A DNA stretch of 64,000 nt, from the NCBI GenBank assembly GCA_947359465.1, contig OX375872.1, positions 78,473,100-78,537,099 of the forward strand, given 5' to 3'. The DNA comes from Metellina segmentata (Eukaryota > Arthropoda > Arachnida > Araneae > Tetragnathidae). This document shows positions 43,957-54,140 of this stretch, one piece after another. The notes below the pieces were generated by a model. The model searched no databases and had not been told where the DNA came from. It was given only the letters and a program-made list of their open reading frames with translations. The stretch's first letter is position 1, and each line of letters opens with the position of its first letter. The position numbers and the translations under genes are program-made.

Positions 43957-44419
43957 AGTGACGAATTTTTGGCGAATATTCTTGCATTTAGTTATTTATT
44001 TAGTTATACATTTCCCCCCAAGAAATTGCTGATGTCTAGTGATATACAGAAAATAAGAAGTATTCATTAAAATGTAACTCCTAAATAGTATATATATGCA
44101 ATATTTAAAATACTGGAAAGTTGGTCGAAATATACATACACGGACAAGAAATTACCCATGTGTGATATTTTGCAGGAAGTAAATAAATCATTGAAATCTA
44201 ACCCTTAAATAATATCTCTGCAATATGTAATATACCGGAACACATAAATGTAAACAGAAAAAAAATTCCAATCCTTCAAAAAATGCGGAATTCTGAAAAA
44301 AATATCTGCAAACATGTTGAATTTCTACTTTCTGAATATATTCTGAAATAGAACAATTCGACAAAAATCTTTTACACAATATTGATAGACAATGATGAGT
44401 TATTTACAAAAATAACACA

Positions 44420-44676
44420 TATCGCACCCCGGCAAGAAAAGTGACACAACTCAAAATTGCAAAATTTGAGAAAAACATCAACTTAAAGGTTACTATAAAA
44501 CTTATATTGAAATAGTATACGCTTTTTTTAAATTTTAGGTAAGTATTTATGGTGGTAACTTGTATTATATTCTATAGAATATTAATATAACATGCTGGGG
44601 CACCTCATACATATTTTTCAATGACATAACATCAAAATTTTTTGACTTGGGTCACTTTTCTTGCCGGGTTGCGATA
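44420..44676. mobile_element. MITE 'TATCGCACC' within R2, copy 2
   Basis: Inverted ends ATCGCACCCCGGCAAGAAAA and TTTTCTTGCCGGGTTGCGAT with TA borders. Confidence 0.7.
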
Positions 44677-45232
44677 TTTATAAAACTTGGGAATCCTCAA
44701 ATATGACAACATCATCTCGCTGTCAACTCATATGCAGATTCAGAATTCTAAATCAAACTAAAAGAAAATTAAACAGTAATATTGGCGTTGCCAGGTACCG
44801 AGAAGCAAAATTACGCTTTTAAGATTAATTTTATTATTTAGGCTTTTCGTCTTCCATTACAAAATGTAAGTTATGCAAAATTAAATACTCTTTCTTCATC
44901 AATCAAATATTTATAAATAATTTACATCATGGGGAGAAATAAAAAGTCAGTTCAAACACAAATATAATAATTTTATTTGCTTTGGAAAAAATAGTTTTCC
45001 ATCAACACTGGTAAAACAATCAGCTGAGTTCAAGAATCTTTTTAAACTCAATGTTTTCATCTGGTGATTTCGAATTGTTTTTGGCTCCTTCTGCATACCT
45101 ATGACAAATTGAACGGGTGTTAAGAGTTAACCTATTGTACTCGCAGGGTTTCAAAGTATAAGTGTACTAAATTTGGTATGGATTGGTCAAACGATGTAGA
45201 TTCGTATAGAGTTAACTTTCTTTACCAACTCT

Positions 45233-45233
45233 G

Positions 45234-45282
<49 letters not shown>
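45233..45282. repeat. (TA)n tract
   Basis: About 45-50 bp of TA at the position where copy 1 of R2 has a Tc1 insertion. Confidence 0.95.
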
Positions 45283-45283
<1 letters not shown>

Positions 45284-45915
45284 TGAAGTGCTAAAAGTCA
45301 TGAGATACCTTCGAATATCGTGTGAGATCTCCTTTTGCCTGGAGAAGTGTAGCAACTCGTCGTGGCATTGACTCAACAAGTAGTCGGAAGACCCCTGAAG
45401 AGATATTCAGCCGTGCTGCCTCTACAACCGTCCATAATTTCGAAAGTGATGCCGGTGCGGGATTTTGTGCATGAACTGACCTTTTGATCATGTACCATAT
45501 ATGTTCGTTGAGATTCATGTCTGGCGACCTAGGTGGCACAGTAATTCGTTGGAACTGTCCAGAATGATCCTCAAACCAATCACGGACGATTTTGAACAGG
45601 TGTCATGGCGCATTGTCATCCTTTAAAATTCCATGGCTGTTTGGGTACATGAAGTCCATGAATGGCTGAAAATGGTCTTCAAATAGCTGAACAATCACTT
45701 CCAGTTAATGATTGGTTCAGTTTAACCAGAGGATCCAATCCGCGCCATGTAAAAACAGCCCACACCATTATGAAACGACCACCAGCTTGCACAGTGCCTT
45801 GTTGACAGCTTGGGTCCATGGCCTCGTGGGGTCTGCACCACACTCGAACCCTCCCATCAGCTCTTAACAACTGCAATCGTGACTCACCAAGCAACGTTTT
45901 TCAGGTCATCTAAAG
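45283..45915 (-). pseudogene. Tc1-like transposase remnant in R2, copy 2
   Basis: Nearly identical in content to 23180-23860: LGESRLQLLRADGRVRVWCR, GRFIMVWAVFTWRGLDPLV, PPRSPDMNLNEHIWYMIKR and LLVESMPRRVATLLQAKGD. It has the same truncation of the N-terminal half. The right end is cut by a hAT element starting at 45916. Confidence 0.8.
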
Positions 45916-46690
45916 CAGTGGTCCCCAACCCCCGGGCCGCGGACCAGTACCGGTCCGTGGATCAAATGGTACCGGGCCGCCCAAGGAACATTAAATTATT
46001 TCCATTTTATTTACTGTGGTGTATTTCTCTCGGATTTATGCGGTTCTTATCAATGAAATGTCCACTCAAATTAGGAGGCGGTAAGTCAGAACTTGAAATT
46101 TGTTCTGTTTCTAGAGCTTCAATTATGATTTCTGAATTTTGTATGTCTCTATTTTCCAGTTATGATTTCTGAATTTTGTATGTGTCTGTTTTCCAATTTT
46201 GACAAATGTGACAACTTTTTTCAAGTTGGCAGACAAAGTAGCTGCATTTAAATCAAAACTGAAATTGTGGGGACGGCGCGTGAACCAGGCATTTTGGACA
46301 TGTTTCAGACATTAGCGGAGATTTTAGGCGGAGACTGAGCCAAAACAGTCATTCTCCCAGTTGGTGCACGATCACCTGTCTTTGCTTTTAAAAGAGTTCG
46401 AGCGCTACTTCCCAACCACAAAAGACCCACGAACTAGTAAGGAATGGATCCGCGGCCCGTTTGTCAACAAATTAGGCGAATCTAGCATGTCAGTGCAAGA
46501 AGATCAACTGCTGGAGATTACTAATGAAGGCGGCCTTAAAACTACGTTCGAGACAACAACTCTGCCGGTGTTCTTGATTAAAGTCATGGCGGAATACCCT
46601 GAGATTGCCACCACAGCACTTAAATCCCTATTGCCATTTCCAACAGCCGATCTGTGTGAAGCGGGGTTTTCTACAGTGACAGCAACCAAA
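45916..46690 (+). mobile_element. hAT (ZBED5/GTF2IRD2-like) element, fragment
   Basis: Starts CAGTGGTCCCCAACCCCC, then GGGCCGCGGACCAGTACCGG, a strongly GC-rich hAT terminus unlike the surrounding DNA. It continues into the transposase fragment at 46210-46690. The right terminus is missing, and the body between the end and the C-terminal domain is deleted. Confidence 0.75.
46210..46690 (+). pseudogene. hAT transposase C-terminal part (ZBED5/GTF2IRD2-like)
   Basis: Reads FKLADKVAAFKSKLKLWGRR, a frameshift, then HSPSQ-like into LVHDHLSLLLKEFERYFPTT, FVNKLGESSMSVQEDQLLEI and TTTLPVFLIKVMAEYPEIAT, and finally ALKSLLPFPTADLCEAGFST. The last is the hAT dimerisation motif, in which LCEAGFS is very conserved. 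The frame then passes without a stop into sequence of a second hAT family (from about 46695). Sequence memory places it closest to transposases related to vertebrate ZBED5/SCAND3. The catalytic Asp residues are not included. Confidence 0.82.
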
Positions 46691-46694
46691 ATAA

Positions 46695-47216
46695 AAACGT
46701 TTGCTGAAAATCAAAAGCAGCTTCGTTTGCTTCGTCTCGTAGAAAAATCGGAATCGAAAGCGTACAACATCGAGGCAGCGAATGAAGATAGCAGATCGAA
46801 GGATTTTATAGAAGTTCCTTGCAACCTTAAAAAATATTGGATTAAAATAATGACCTGACGGTTATTGCTACACTTTTCAGAGACGATATTCCTCCAAGTG
46901 ATTATTTTCAACTGCAACAATGCAGGCAACATCAGTCTCTGTTGAGTGCAGTTTTTCAATGTTAAAGAGATTAATAGCCAAGGATCAGCCATTCAAAGAT
47001 GTCAATGTTCTTCAGTATTTAATTATGTATAATAATATTTTTGTATGCCACTAAAATTGTCAATACATTCTGATTTTTTCCCTTTTTTTTACGAATAATT
47101 TATTTTAGAGTTTAGTTTAACAACAAAAAAAAAATGCAACTTTATTCCCTTAAATGCAACTTTTTTGGGTGATAAATGTAACTTTTCCAATTTTTACTGC
47201 AACAAAAAAGTTGCCC
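46695..47216 (+). pseudogene. hAT family H2 transposase end and terminus, copy 2
   Basis: After SRSKDFIEVPCNLKKYW and a stop at 46858, a shifted frame reads ATSVSVECSFSMLKRLIAKD then QPFKDVNVLQYLIMYN, the hAT dimerisation block. The 3' end carries ATGCAACTTT motifs and terminates TTTTTACTGCAACAAAAAAG then TTGCCCTA, the same terminus as at 37533 in inverted orientation. Only the last ~500 bp of the element are present, fused to a different hAT. Confidence 0.7.
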
Positions 47217-47224
47217 TACTTAAA

Positions 47225-47300
47225 GCCCTTCGGAATTGATCCCGGACCGTCATCAATACCCGTTGTGTTGCTATAGTGCGTTGTCATTAACTACATACCT
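47225..47300 (+). repeat. SINE-A tail fragment
   Basis: 'cggaattgatcccggaccgt' and 'catcaatacccgttgtgttg'. Confidence 0.6.
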
Positions 47301-47619
47301 ACCTAAACTTATAGAGTGGTAGGCGACATTTAGATATTGATAAGTGTGCCACTACTAGTATTCAATGGTCCCATTTCTCACCGTCTCTGAAGTATGATCT
47401 TAAAAATAAAAAACCCAGAACAATAATAAATATTATTTCTTATGAAAACGTCAATGGTGTAGATGGTAATCCTAATCAATCTGCAATAGCAGTGATTTAT
47501 TACTGATTATAATACCCTAAAATATATGCATGGAGAAAAAGAAACAGATGAATTGATATATCGACATAAAAATGATCAGAAAAAAGATTAAATATATAAA
47601 TTCAGACAAAAAAATAGGT
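47301..47619. other. No gene recognised
   Basis: AT-rich, unremarkable. Confidence 0.4.
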
Positions 47620-47760
47620 TGTTTGGTTTTGGTTTTTTATTGCGCATATAGGGTCATATTTGGCAAAGCTGCGAAAAATAGTCAAATAAATGAACTTACA
47701 CACCAGGAATGTTTTACTTAAGCGGAAGAGAGGAAACTAAATCCAGAGAGGTATGTAGAT
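47620..47760 (-). repeat. SINE-B fragment
   Basis: 'ggttttttattgcgcatata' and 'gggtcatatttggcaaagctgc' match the SINE-B start; 'aatgttttacttaagcgga' and 'agagagg' follow. The head is missing. Confidence 0.5.
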
Positions 47761-47870
47761 AGGTATTTTAATTAACGTCGCACTGGAGCAACACACATAG
47801 CTATTAAATTCAGAGAGGAATAGAACCGCAAAGAAATAGGAGAGATAATTTTGCGATTCTTTAATTTTAA

Positions 47871-48082
47871 CCGTCTTAGTGGTTGTCTTAACTAGGTATC
47901 TCGTCTCCAGTAAAACGGATATGATCTTGATGGATTAGAAAAAACTAACCCGATCTTTATCTCGTAATCATAAAAAAAAAAAAAAAAAAAAAAAATGGCA
48001 ATATCTTGATGACATGATATTTTAATAGCAAAATTGGCCAGACTTTGATGGACGAGATACTTCGTCGAAACCACTTGGAGGG
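47871..48082. mobile_element. piggyBac-like MITE, copy 2 (TTAA target)
   Basis: 212 bp between TTAA at 47867-47870 and 48083-48086. The left end is CCGTCTTAGTGGTTGTC; the right end is GAAACCACTTGGAGGG. It contains a ~28-nt A run (about 47970-47997). Confidence 0.7.
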
Positions 48083-48086
48083 TTAA

Positions 48087-49070
48087 AAACCACTGTAAGT
48101 ATTGAAAAACAATAAAGAATTTATAAATAATCCGTTTTGAAAATTTTTATTGGTAACCCACCAGTGTCATTAATTTTCAAATCCTTCTAAGATTTTAAAA
48201 ATTGATGATGAAAACCGATTCTGGATATTGGTGAGAGTTACCGGTCCACAACATCATTACAGGTTTCTAAGTTATGGTAGTTTATTATTTTTGAGATCAT
48301 ACTCTTCACGGATCAATTCATACGAGACATTATGGTGTTAACTTGAACAAAACTGAAAAATGCCCGAATTTGAAAAAAGGGGGATAAAGTTTCACCAATA
48401 ACGCTTAAAAGGACTTGAATTGATTTACCTTTTGGCTACAAATATAGGTAATAATCCTTAAATCAGAGTTTCTATTAAAAACTATCAAACAGCTGAGAGA
48501 TACCTCAGAAAGTTCTATTTATCCCCCTGCGCTTTCAAGAATGTTTGGAAAGATCTATTTCCCAAGATCCAATACACAGCAAGACTTCAGCCTGCCTGGG
48601 GCCTAAAACCGCAAACTAAGATTTATTGGGTACCTCCCAACTCCCTATCTTACAGTATTAAGAACCCATCTAAAACTAGTCTTTACTGCGTTTCCAGGGC
48701 AACCTCGATAGACTTATCCGGGAGTTCAGAAAAACCCGGGACTCCTGCAATAAGAGATACGATCCTTAAAAGTTTACTGCACGGCTGCTCTCTACCAATA
48801 GAACTATATTGAGATTGCGGTGATCACGTTGCTGGAATATTAAATGTCGTTTAACACCACCGATTCACTTCTTACTCAGAAAAAAATGTCTAGATTGAAA
48901 TCTTAATTTCTTTGACAAAAAAAATGATTAGCATTTACCTGCAACTTATGAAAGACAAGATATTGCAAAGCTTATAACAGGAGAGATTATTCATTGTTGG
49001 TAAGTAGACGTTTCGGGAATTCAGAATTAAGTTTGGTTGGTAGGTAGGTCGTTAATTAACGTCTTATTGG
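48087..49070. other. No gene recognised
   Basis: AT-rich with a moderately GC-richer patch at 48560-48800; no coding frame or repeat was identified. Confidence 0.45.
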
Positions 49071-49074
49071 ATAG

Positions 49075-49525
49075 AAGTTTGGATTAACAATTTTTTATGC
49101 TTATAATAAAAATATTAAATAGGTTCATCCGATGAAATAAGGCTAACTGGAAATTTGTTGTAGGAAATGCAGGTTCAATTAAGGAAAGTAAGACCTATTA
49201 AGAATCTCGAAATAAGTTTGAATAAACACTTATTTATGCTACAGAAATATAAGGTAGGTTCATTCGATGAGATGATTAGGCTAACAGGAAATTTACTGTA
49301 GAAAATGTTAGCGTAGGTTAATAGAGGAAAGTAGATACGTATCGAGAATATAAATAAGTTTAAATAAATAAATATCGAAGTAAGTTTGAATAAATATTTA
49401 TTAGTGCTTATAAACAAATATTAAGTAGGGTTAATCCGAAAAAGATTAGGCTAACAGGAAATCTACCGTAGGAAAGTTAATGTAGTTCAAAGTAGACACA
49501 TCTAGAATCTCGAAATGAATTTGGT
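49075..49525 (+). repeat. Tandem repeat, ~150-175-bp unit, 3 copies
   Basis: 'aggctaac(t/a)ggaaat(t/c)t' occurs at about 49140, 49276 and 49450, each preceded by 'taggttcat(c/t)cgatga' or a variant and followed by 'agtagac' and 'tctcgaaat(a/g)a'. Confidence 0.7.
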
Positions 49526-49533
49526 TAAATATA

Positions 49534-50395
49534 CAGGGTGATTATAATTAAAATTCAACTTTCAAAAAGATGTAAAAAAAAGAACCACTGCTCAGAATGA
49601 CCTGAAATTTGATTGAATATACTCGAAGAAGGGAAAATGATATGGCATAGGAAAAAAAGTTCCAAATTTTAGCAATAGATGGCACTTAAAGCGTAATAAT
49701 ATGCAAAATAAAAGACTCATGCCTACGACACATTGCATTTCTTATAACAACGCGGGGTACATGGCGTTTTCTACATATTGCGTCTGAGAAGTTCGTCATG
49801 ACTCTCTCAATGAAGGATTGTTCTCTGCTTGTGAAGCTCTTTTACAAGAACGGTGACTGTGAGCCAGCAGCTCTGAAGAAGTTTCGGACAGTAAAGGGTA
49901 TGAAAAAAGGCTGTGGCCCGATGTCTGCCAAGGGACTGGAGAAAATGATTAAGAAATTCGAAGAGAAAGGTTCTGTTGAAGTGAAATCTGGCAGAGGGCG
50001 GATACCAATTGCTTCGACGTCAGTAGAAGATCTGGCCACAGCATTCCAGGAAAGGACGAGCGGTGGTGTGCAAACGTGCAGTGCACGGGGAATTGGCCGA
50101 TCTTTGGACATGCCTGTAAACACGATGAATTAAATTGTACAAAACATCCTGCATTGCTATCCGTACAAAATTCCCCATGTACAGGAGTTTCTACCTGCTC
50201 ACCTGCCAATAAGATAAACTTTTGCTCTCGAATTTCTTGCTCACATGGAAGTGGACAATGAATGGCCCTGGAACATTTTGTGGACAGGCGAAGCCCATTT
50301 CCATTTCCAAGGACATATCAATACTCAGAATTACAGAATATGGGCAACGGAAAATCCGTTCGCACATGAACCAGTACCAGTTTTGATCTGACAAC
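49534..50395 (+). mobile_element. DUF4817 mariner-like transposon, 3'-truncated
   Basis: Begins CAGGGTGATTATAATTAAAA after TA (49532-49533), a terminus typical of this arthropod family. It contains the transposase frame from 49798. The right end is missing; the sequence stops resembling the family at about 50395. Confidence 0.75.
49798..50390 (+). pseudogene. DUF4817/mariner-like transposase, truncated
   Basis: The N-terminal HTH (DUF4817) is clear: MKDCSLLVKLFYKNGDCEPA, GPMSAKGLEKMIKKFEEKGS and ARGIGRSLDMPVNTMN, ending at a stop at 50131. The continuing frame carries YPYKIPHVQEFLPAHLP and, after a stop, EVDNEWPWNILWTGEAHFHF (first Asp of the usual SDEAHF replaced by Gly) and NTQNYRIWATENPFAHEPVP. 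The second half of the catalytic domain is absent. The copy is inactive both by truncation and by the lost Asp. The start at 49798 (first base ATG) fits the family N-terminus. Confidence 0.8.
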
Positions 50396-50648
50396 GCTGT
50401 GGAAGCATATCTTTAAGACTTCTTGTTAAAATAAAAATTGCTGTTCTTAATTGTAATTAAATGCAAGGAATATTTTAAAGTTAATAATGAATGTTGTGAA
50501 ATATAGGTTTCATTTACAATTTGTAAAGCATTTTTGTCAGAGCGCTGAAAACTAAGTTACAAATATTTCCAGTGATTGATATCATGTACTTTATGGCAAT
50601 TGCTTTCGAAAGTTTTGTCAAGAATAAAAAAGTACGAGACAAAACACA
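50396..50648. other. No gene recognised
   Basis: Short AT-rich spacer between two DNA transposons. Confidence 0.4.
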
Positions 50649-51264
50649 TAAGGTAATTTCGGGTGAGATGCCCCACCGGTAGAGATGCCCCACATGATGT
50701 AATTTTGAAACTTTACGCTAGGTGGCTCTATTAGTTTCATGAATGTTTCAGTTAGATGTTGTTTGGTGTGCTGTGAAAGTTTTGTTACATCAGCATTTGT
50801 TTTCTGCTATCACAACAACATTTCAAGTAAGTACCATGTTCTTCTACTCCGTTATAAAATTGATGTTGTAGTGTAAGGATGGCATTAAATAATTAGAATA
50901 TATTTTTTTTTATGTAAACATAAAAACCTGTAGTCAGGAATTTATCAGTTGACTTTAGGCAGCGTACCGCCATTTTTGCTGTGTTTTACTTCGAACATTT
51001 GCCGAGGCATCTCTCCCATATCAAAAGGATAGACGCCCCCCCACATATATATCGGGTGAGATGCCCCACATGCATTTTCAGGGAGAGATGCCTTTTAGTT
51101 GCTTAAATTTAAAATCAATGTTTTTAAAATCCTATTGTTTTTACAAAATATTGTAATACTTGTAAATCGTTAAAATTTTTAACGTAAAATTAAAATTATT
51201 GAAATTAAATTTTGATTATAATTTATCAATTGGATGAATATAAGCTTCAAAATTTATTGGTAGA

Positions 51265-51770
51265 GCGTGGAAAAGGGCAGCTTCTGTCGACGCCGCTATA
51301 AATGGTTTTCAGGAGACGGGAATTTTCCTTCGAAACCAAGCAGCGATTCCGGACCACTTCTTTGCCATCAATGAAGAAATGAACAAGATGTATGAAAAGT
51401 CCGTAAATTGTTCGCAATCATCAGATTTTTGTGCTCAACAGACAACAACCCCGACAAAATTATTGCACCAGATTTCGCTTGTACCCAAACTAGAAGTAAG
51501 ACTCAGAAAGAGAAAGAGAGAGTCGGCTAAGATACTTACATCCCAAGAACACATCCCAGAAAAACAGTTAAAATCCGCCAACAAAACAAGGTATCGAAAG
51601 AGTTGACGGACAACTAAAGTGATCCTACATACAACTGCCTCGAATGTGAGGAAAACTATTATGCTATAAAAGAATTGGTAGGATTGGATAAAATGCGTTA
51701 AGCATCTAAATGGTTAAATGAACCATGTACAATGTACGGGAATTCGTGCAATATTTGCGGGAAAGCAAAA
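51265..51770 (+). pseudogene. DDE_1-type transposase C-terminus with Cys-rich finger
   Basis: Reads AWKRAASVDAAINGFQETGI, then IPDHFFAINEEMNKMYEKSV, the segment that follows the catalytic core in pogo-type transposases (a G-F-x-x-T-G-I motif). A basic region (RLRKRKRESAKILTS) follows, with a stop at 51604. In a shifted frame a Cys pattern follows: C-x2-C at 51636-51647, then W-x-N-E-x-C and C-x2-C at 51747-51758, which looks like a decayed PHD-like zinc finger. The catalytic domain itself is deleted. The PHD reading is inference from spacing. Confidence 0.65.
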
Positions 51771-52354
51771 ATTACAGAGGACAAAACGAAAACTCGTAAT
51801 TTGATGTTTTCGAAATATTTTATAATACTTTAATAGCGTAAAAATATTTTAATACTTTTTAAACAAAGAATTTTGTAATTTTCTAGCAAAAACTGAATTA
51901 TTTTTTTAATTGTTTTAATGTGTTTCACTATAATTTTTGTTTGTTTTATTTTAAATGTGTATTATTAAAAACTTTTTGCATCTTGTATATGGTTGTTACA
52001 TATTTCAATACTTTATAAATTAATACTAAGGTAGTATTCTCTCTTAAAGTCACTTGCTTTTAATATGTTATATTCAGTTAATATTTTTTATGTTTTAAAA
52101 ATAACTGATTTTTACAGGTAGGGTATCTCTCCCACATGTAAGTGAGGCATCTCACCCAGAACTTTGGGAGAGATGGCCAAGTGTAGCGTATCACAATTTT
52201 ATTTTTTTCTATAGAAAATTTACAATATAGTAAAAAACAACTATCAGTATTGATAAACAATAACTATTATGTATTGCCCAAATTTTCGTTTTTATTGTTA
52301 GTACCCAATTTATTTTATAACGTATTTTCCTTAAGTGGGGCATCTGTCCCGGAA

Positions 52355-52896
52355 GCATTCGCGGAATCCCTCACGCTTTCAGCACTCCTTGGCGAGTTGG
52401 CGAAAGCCGGCTGTATCGCCAACTGTGAGAACTATTTCGGGCCACGCGAGACAAGACGACATTTTCATATACCCTCTTGCTACCATCTGTTGACTCAGAA
52501 AGGAATCTTTTTATTACAAGTTTTTTTTTCTGTTTTAAATGTTTTCTATTTTAAATGTTTTACCTCAGCTACAAATATATATTAAATACATCAAATAATA
52601 TATGTTTTTGTGACACACTCTAATAGCTTAAAATAAATATGAAATAAAACAACTTTAAATATTTATTTTTTCCTTTGAGAATACATGTATAAAAAATTTC
52701 TGTCTCCTTAACAGCCCAAATGCAAATGCTATAATTAAAGGATATGAGTTAGAAAAAACTTTGTTTCGAAGATAGTTATTGAAAACAGTCAAAATAGAAT
52801 AAGGTTTGCCAATTTCCCCAGCTTTCGGTTCTCAAAGTGCTTTATATCGCCAACTCGCCAAGGAGTGCTGAAAGCGTGAGGGTTTCCGCGATTGCG
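52355..52896. mobile_element. MITE with 8-bp target duplication in pogo-like element
   Basis: The ~48-bp inverted ends begin GCATTCGCGGAATCCCTCAC and CGCAATCGCGGAAACCCTC (complement of the right end), continuing CGCTTTCAGCACTCCTTGGC. It is flanked by TCCCGGAA at 52347-52354 and 52897-52904. Excising it restores the terminus of the host transposon. The 8-bp duplication suggests hAT or another 8-bp superfamily; the interior is non-coding. Confidence 0.88.
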
Positions 52897-52939
52897 TCCC
52901 GGAATTACCTTACATATTTTATTTCTGTATTATTAATTA

Positions 52940-53090
52940 AGGTTGGCTGCTTTTTGGGTCTTAAGGTGCAAGGGCCATATTTGACCAATCTGTGCCAAAC
53001 AACTCCAAGTAGCATACGGCGCAAGCTTTACGTATACAGAAAGAGAAAATGTACCCGGGAGGAATCGAACCTATTATTTAAGTTACGTGG
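52940..53090 (-). repeat. SINE-B fragment
   Basis: 'tgggtcttaaggtgcaaggg' and 'ccatatttgaccaatctgtg' then 'acccgggaggaatcgaacct', the SINE-B body; the tRNA-like head is damaged. Confidence 0.6.
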
Positions 53091-53490
53091 TGATTAATGT
53101 GTGTGTTTTAAACCTGGGATTTATTTTAATATAGTAGACTAAATAACTTCAGGAGATTTATGTTGTATATTATGGTTTGTAACTTGCATATACACATGTA
53201 TTTCATAATGAAGTTACTGAAATGCCTTAGAATTTTTTTAAAGGATTTTGAACTTTTTACTACATGTGATGCATCAATGCAAGACGCTAAAGAATAAAAA
53301 ATTATATTTGTGAAGCCCGGAGAGCTCAAAGTAAAACAATGAAAGCTTATCTGGAATTTCCGTATAAAAATAATTTATTAATAAAATGTAATATGATATG
53401 AAAATTTGTTACATTAAAGGCTTTATTCAGTAATTATCTATAGAATGTCATTTGTTTGGAACTAAATATCGGAAGTTTTGGAAAAGTATT
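53091..53490. other. No gene recognised
   Basis: AT-rich spacer. Confidence 0.4.
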
Positions 53491-53497
53491 TCTTTAA

Positions 53498-53731
53498 CCC
53501 TCTTGGTGATTTATCTTTGAGTTGAAAACTGTCCTGTAATAGCTAGCCTTTGATAGCAAATCCTGTTCCAAACTGTCACCATTTCTGGCAAAGGGACAAC
53601 TTGTTTTTCCTATTTACATCTTTATTTCTTTTGAAGTAATATGACAGTTTTGTTTCGATGAGTTATCACATTATTAGTAAAATTGACTAGATTTTGATGG
53701 ACGAGATACCTCGTCGAAACCATTAAGCGGA
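53498..53731. mobile_element. piggyBac-like MITE, copy 3 (TTAA target)
   Basis: Left TTAA at 53494-53497 followed by CCCTCTTGGTGA; the right side has CCTCGTCGAAACCATTAAG and TTAA at 53732-53735. Its interior ('aaaactg(t/c)cct', 'caccatttctggcaaaggga') matches copy 4. Confidence 0.65.
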
Positions 53732-53907
53732 TTAATAGAGGAAACTTTTCATGGGCCGAATATTGTATCCTTAGTCACTAGTAAGTACAGCAGTACATAA
53801 TAATGTTTTTTATTTTCTGGATTACTACCTGATGTACCAGAACTCAAAGATGGTACAATTCTAAGCAATCCACTATCCGCTTCTGTCGTATTTAAAAAGT
53901 TTCCATT

Positions 53908-54136
53908 CAAGCTTCCCGAAGGATTATTTTTGCGTCAAAAACTGCCCTGGAGTGACCAGCTTCTGTCTCAAAAACCTGTTAAAAATTGCCACCAGTTCTG
54001 GGCAAGGGAAATTTGTTTTTCCTTGTATCTTGATTCTCCTTGGAGTAATGAGGTGCTTTTGTCTCTACAAGATACCTCGTTTAAAAAAAAATCGACAAGA
54101 ACTTGGACGGGATATCTCGTCAAAACACTCGGAGTC
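53908..54136. mobile_element. piggyBac-like MITE, copy 4
   Basis: Aligns with copy 3 throughout ('aaaaactgccctggagtgac', 'gccaccagttctgggcaagg') and ends CTCGTCAAAACACTCGGAG then TCTTAA (TTAA at 54137-54140). The left terminus is diverged. The short frames here are incidental. Confidence 0.55.
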
Positions 54137-54140
54137 TTAA

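Larger units (their letters stand above)
43570..45915. repeat. Composite repeat family R2, copy 2
   Basis: Colinear with 20170-23860 without the Tc1 element. Relative to copy 1 it lacks about 180 bp near 44115 and has a longer (TA)n tract. Confidence 0.8.
50651..52910 (+). mobile_element. pogo-like transposon with GAGATGCC repeats
   Basis: The left terminus is AGGTAATTTCGGGTGAGATG and the right terminus is CATCTGTCCCGGAATTACCT after removing the MITE at 52355-52896. TA flanks both sides (50649-50650 and 52911-52912). About nine copies of GAGATGCC or its complement lie near the ends and interior (50669, 50683, 51004, 51059, 51084, 52122, 52145, 52171, 52340). A DDE_1-type C-terminal coding fragment sits at 51265-51770. 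Confidence 0.75.
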
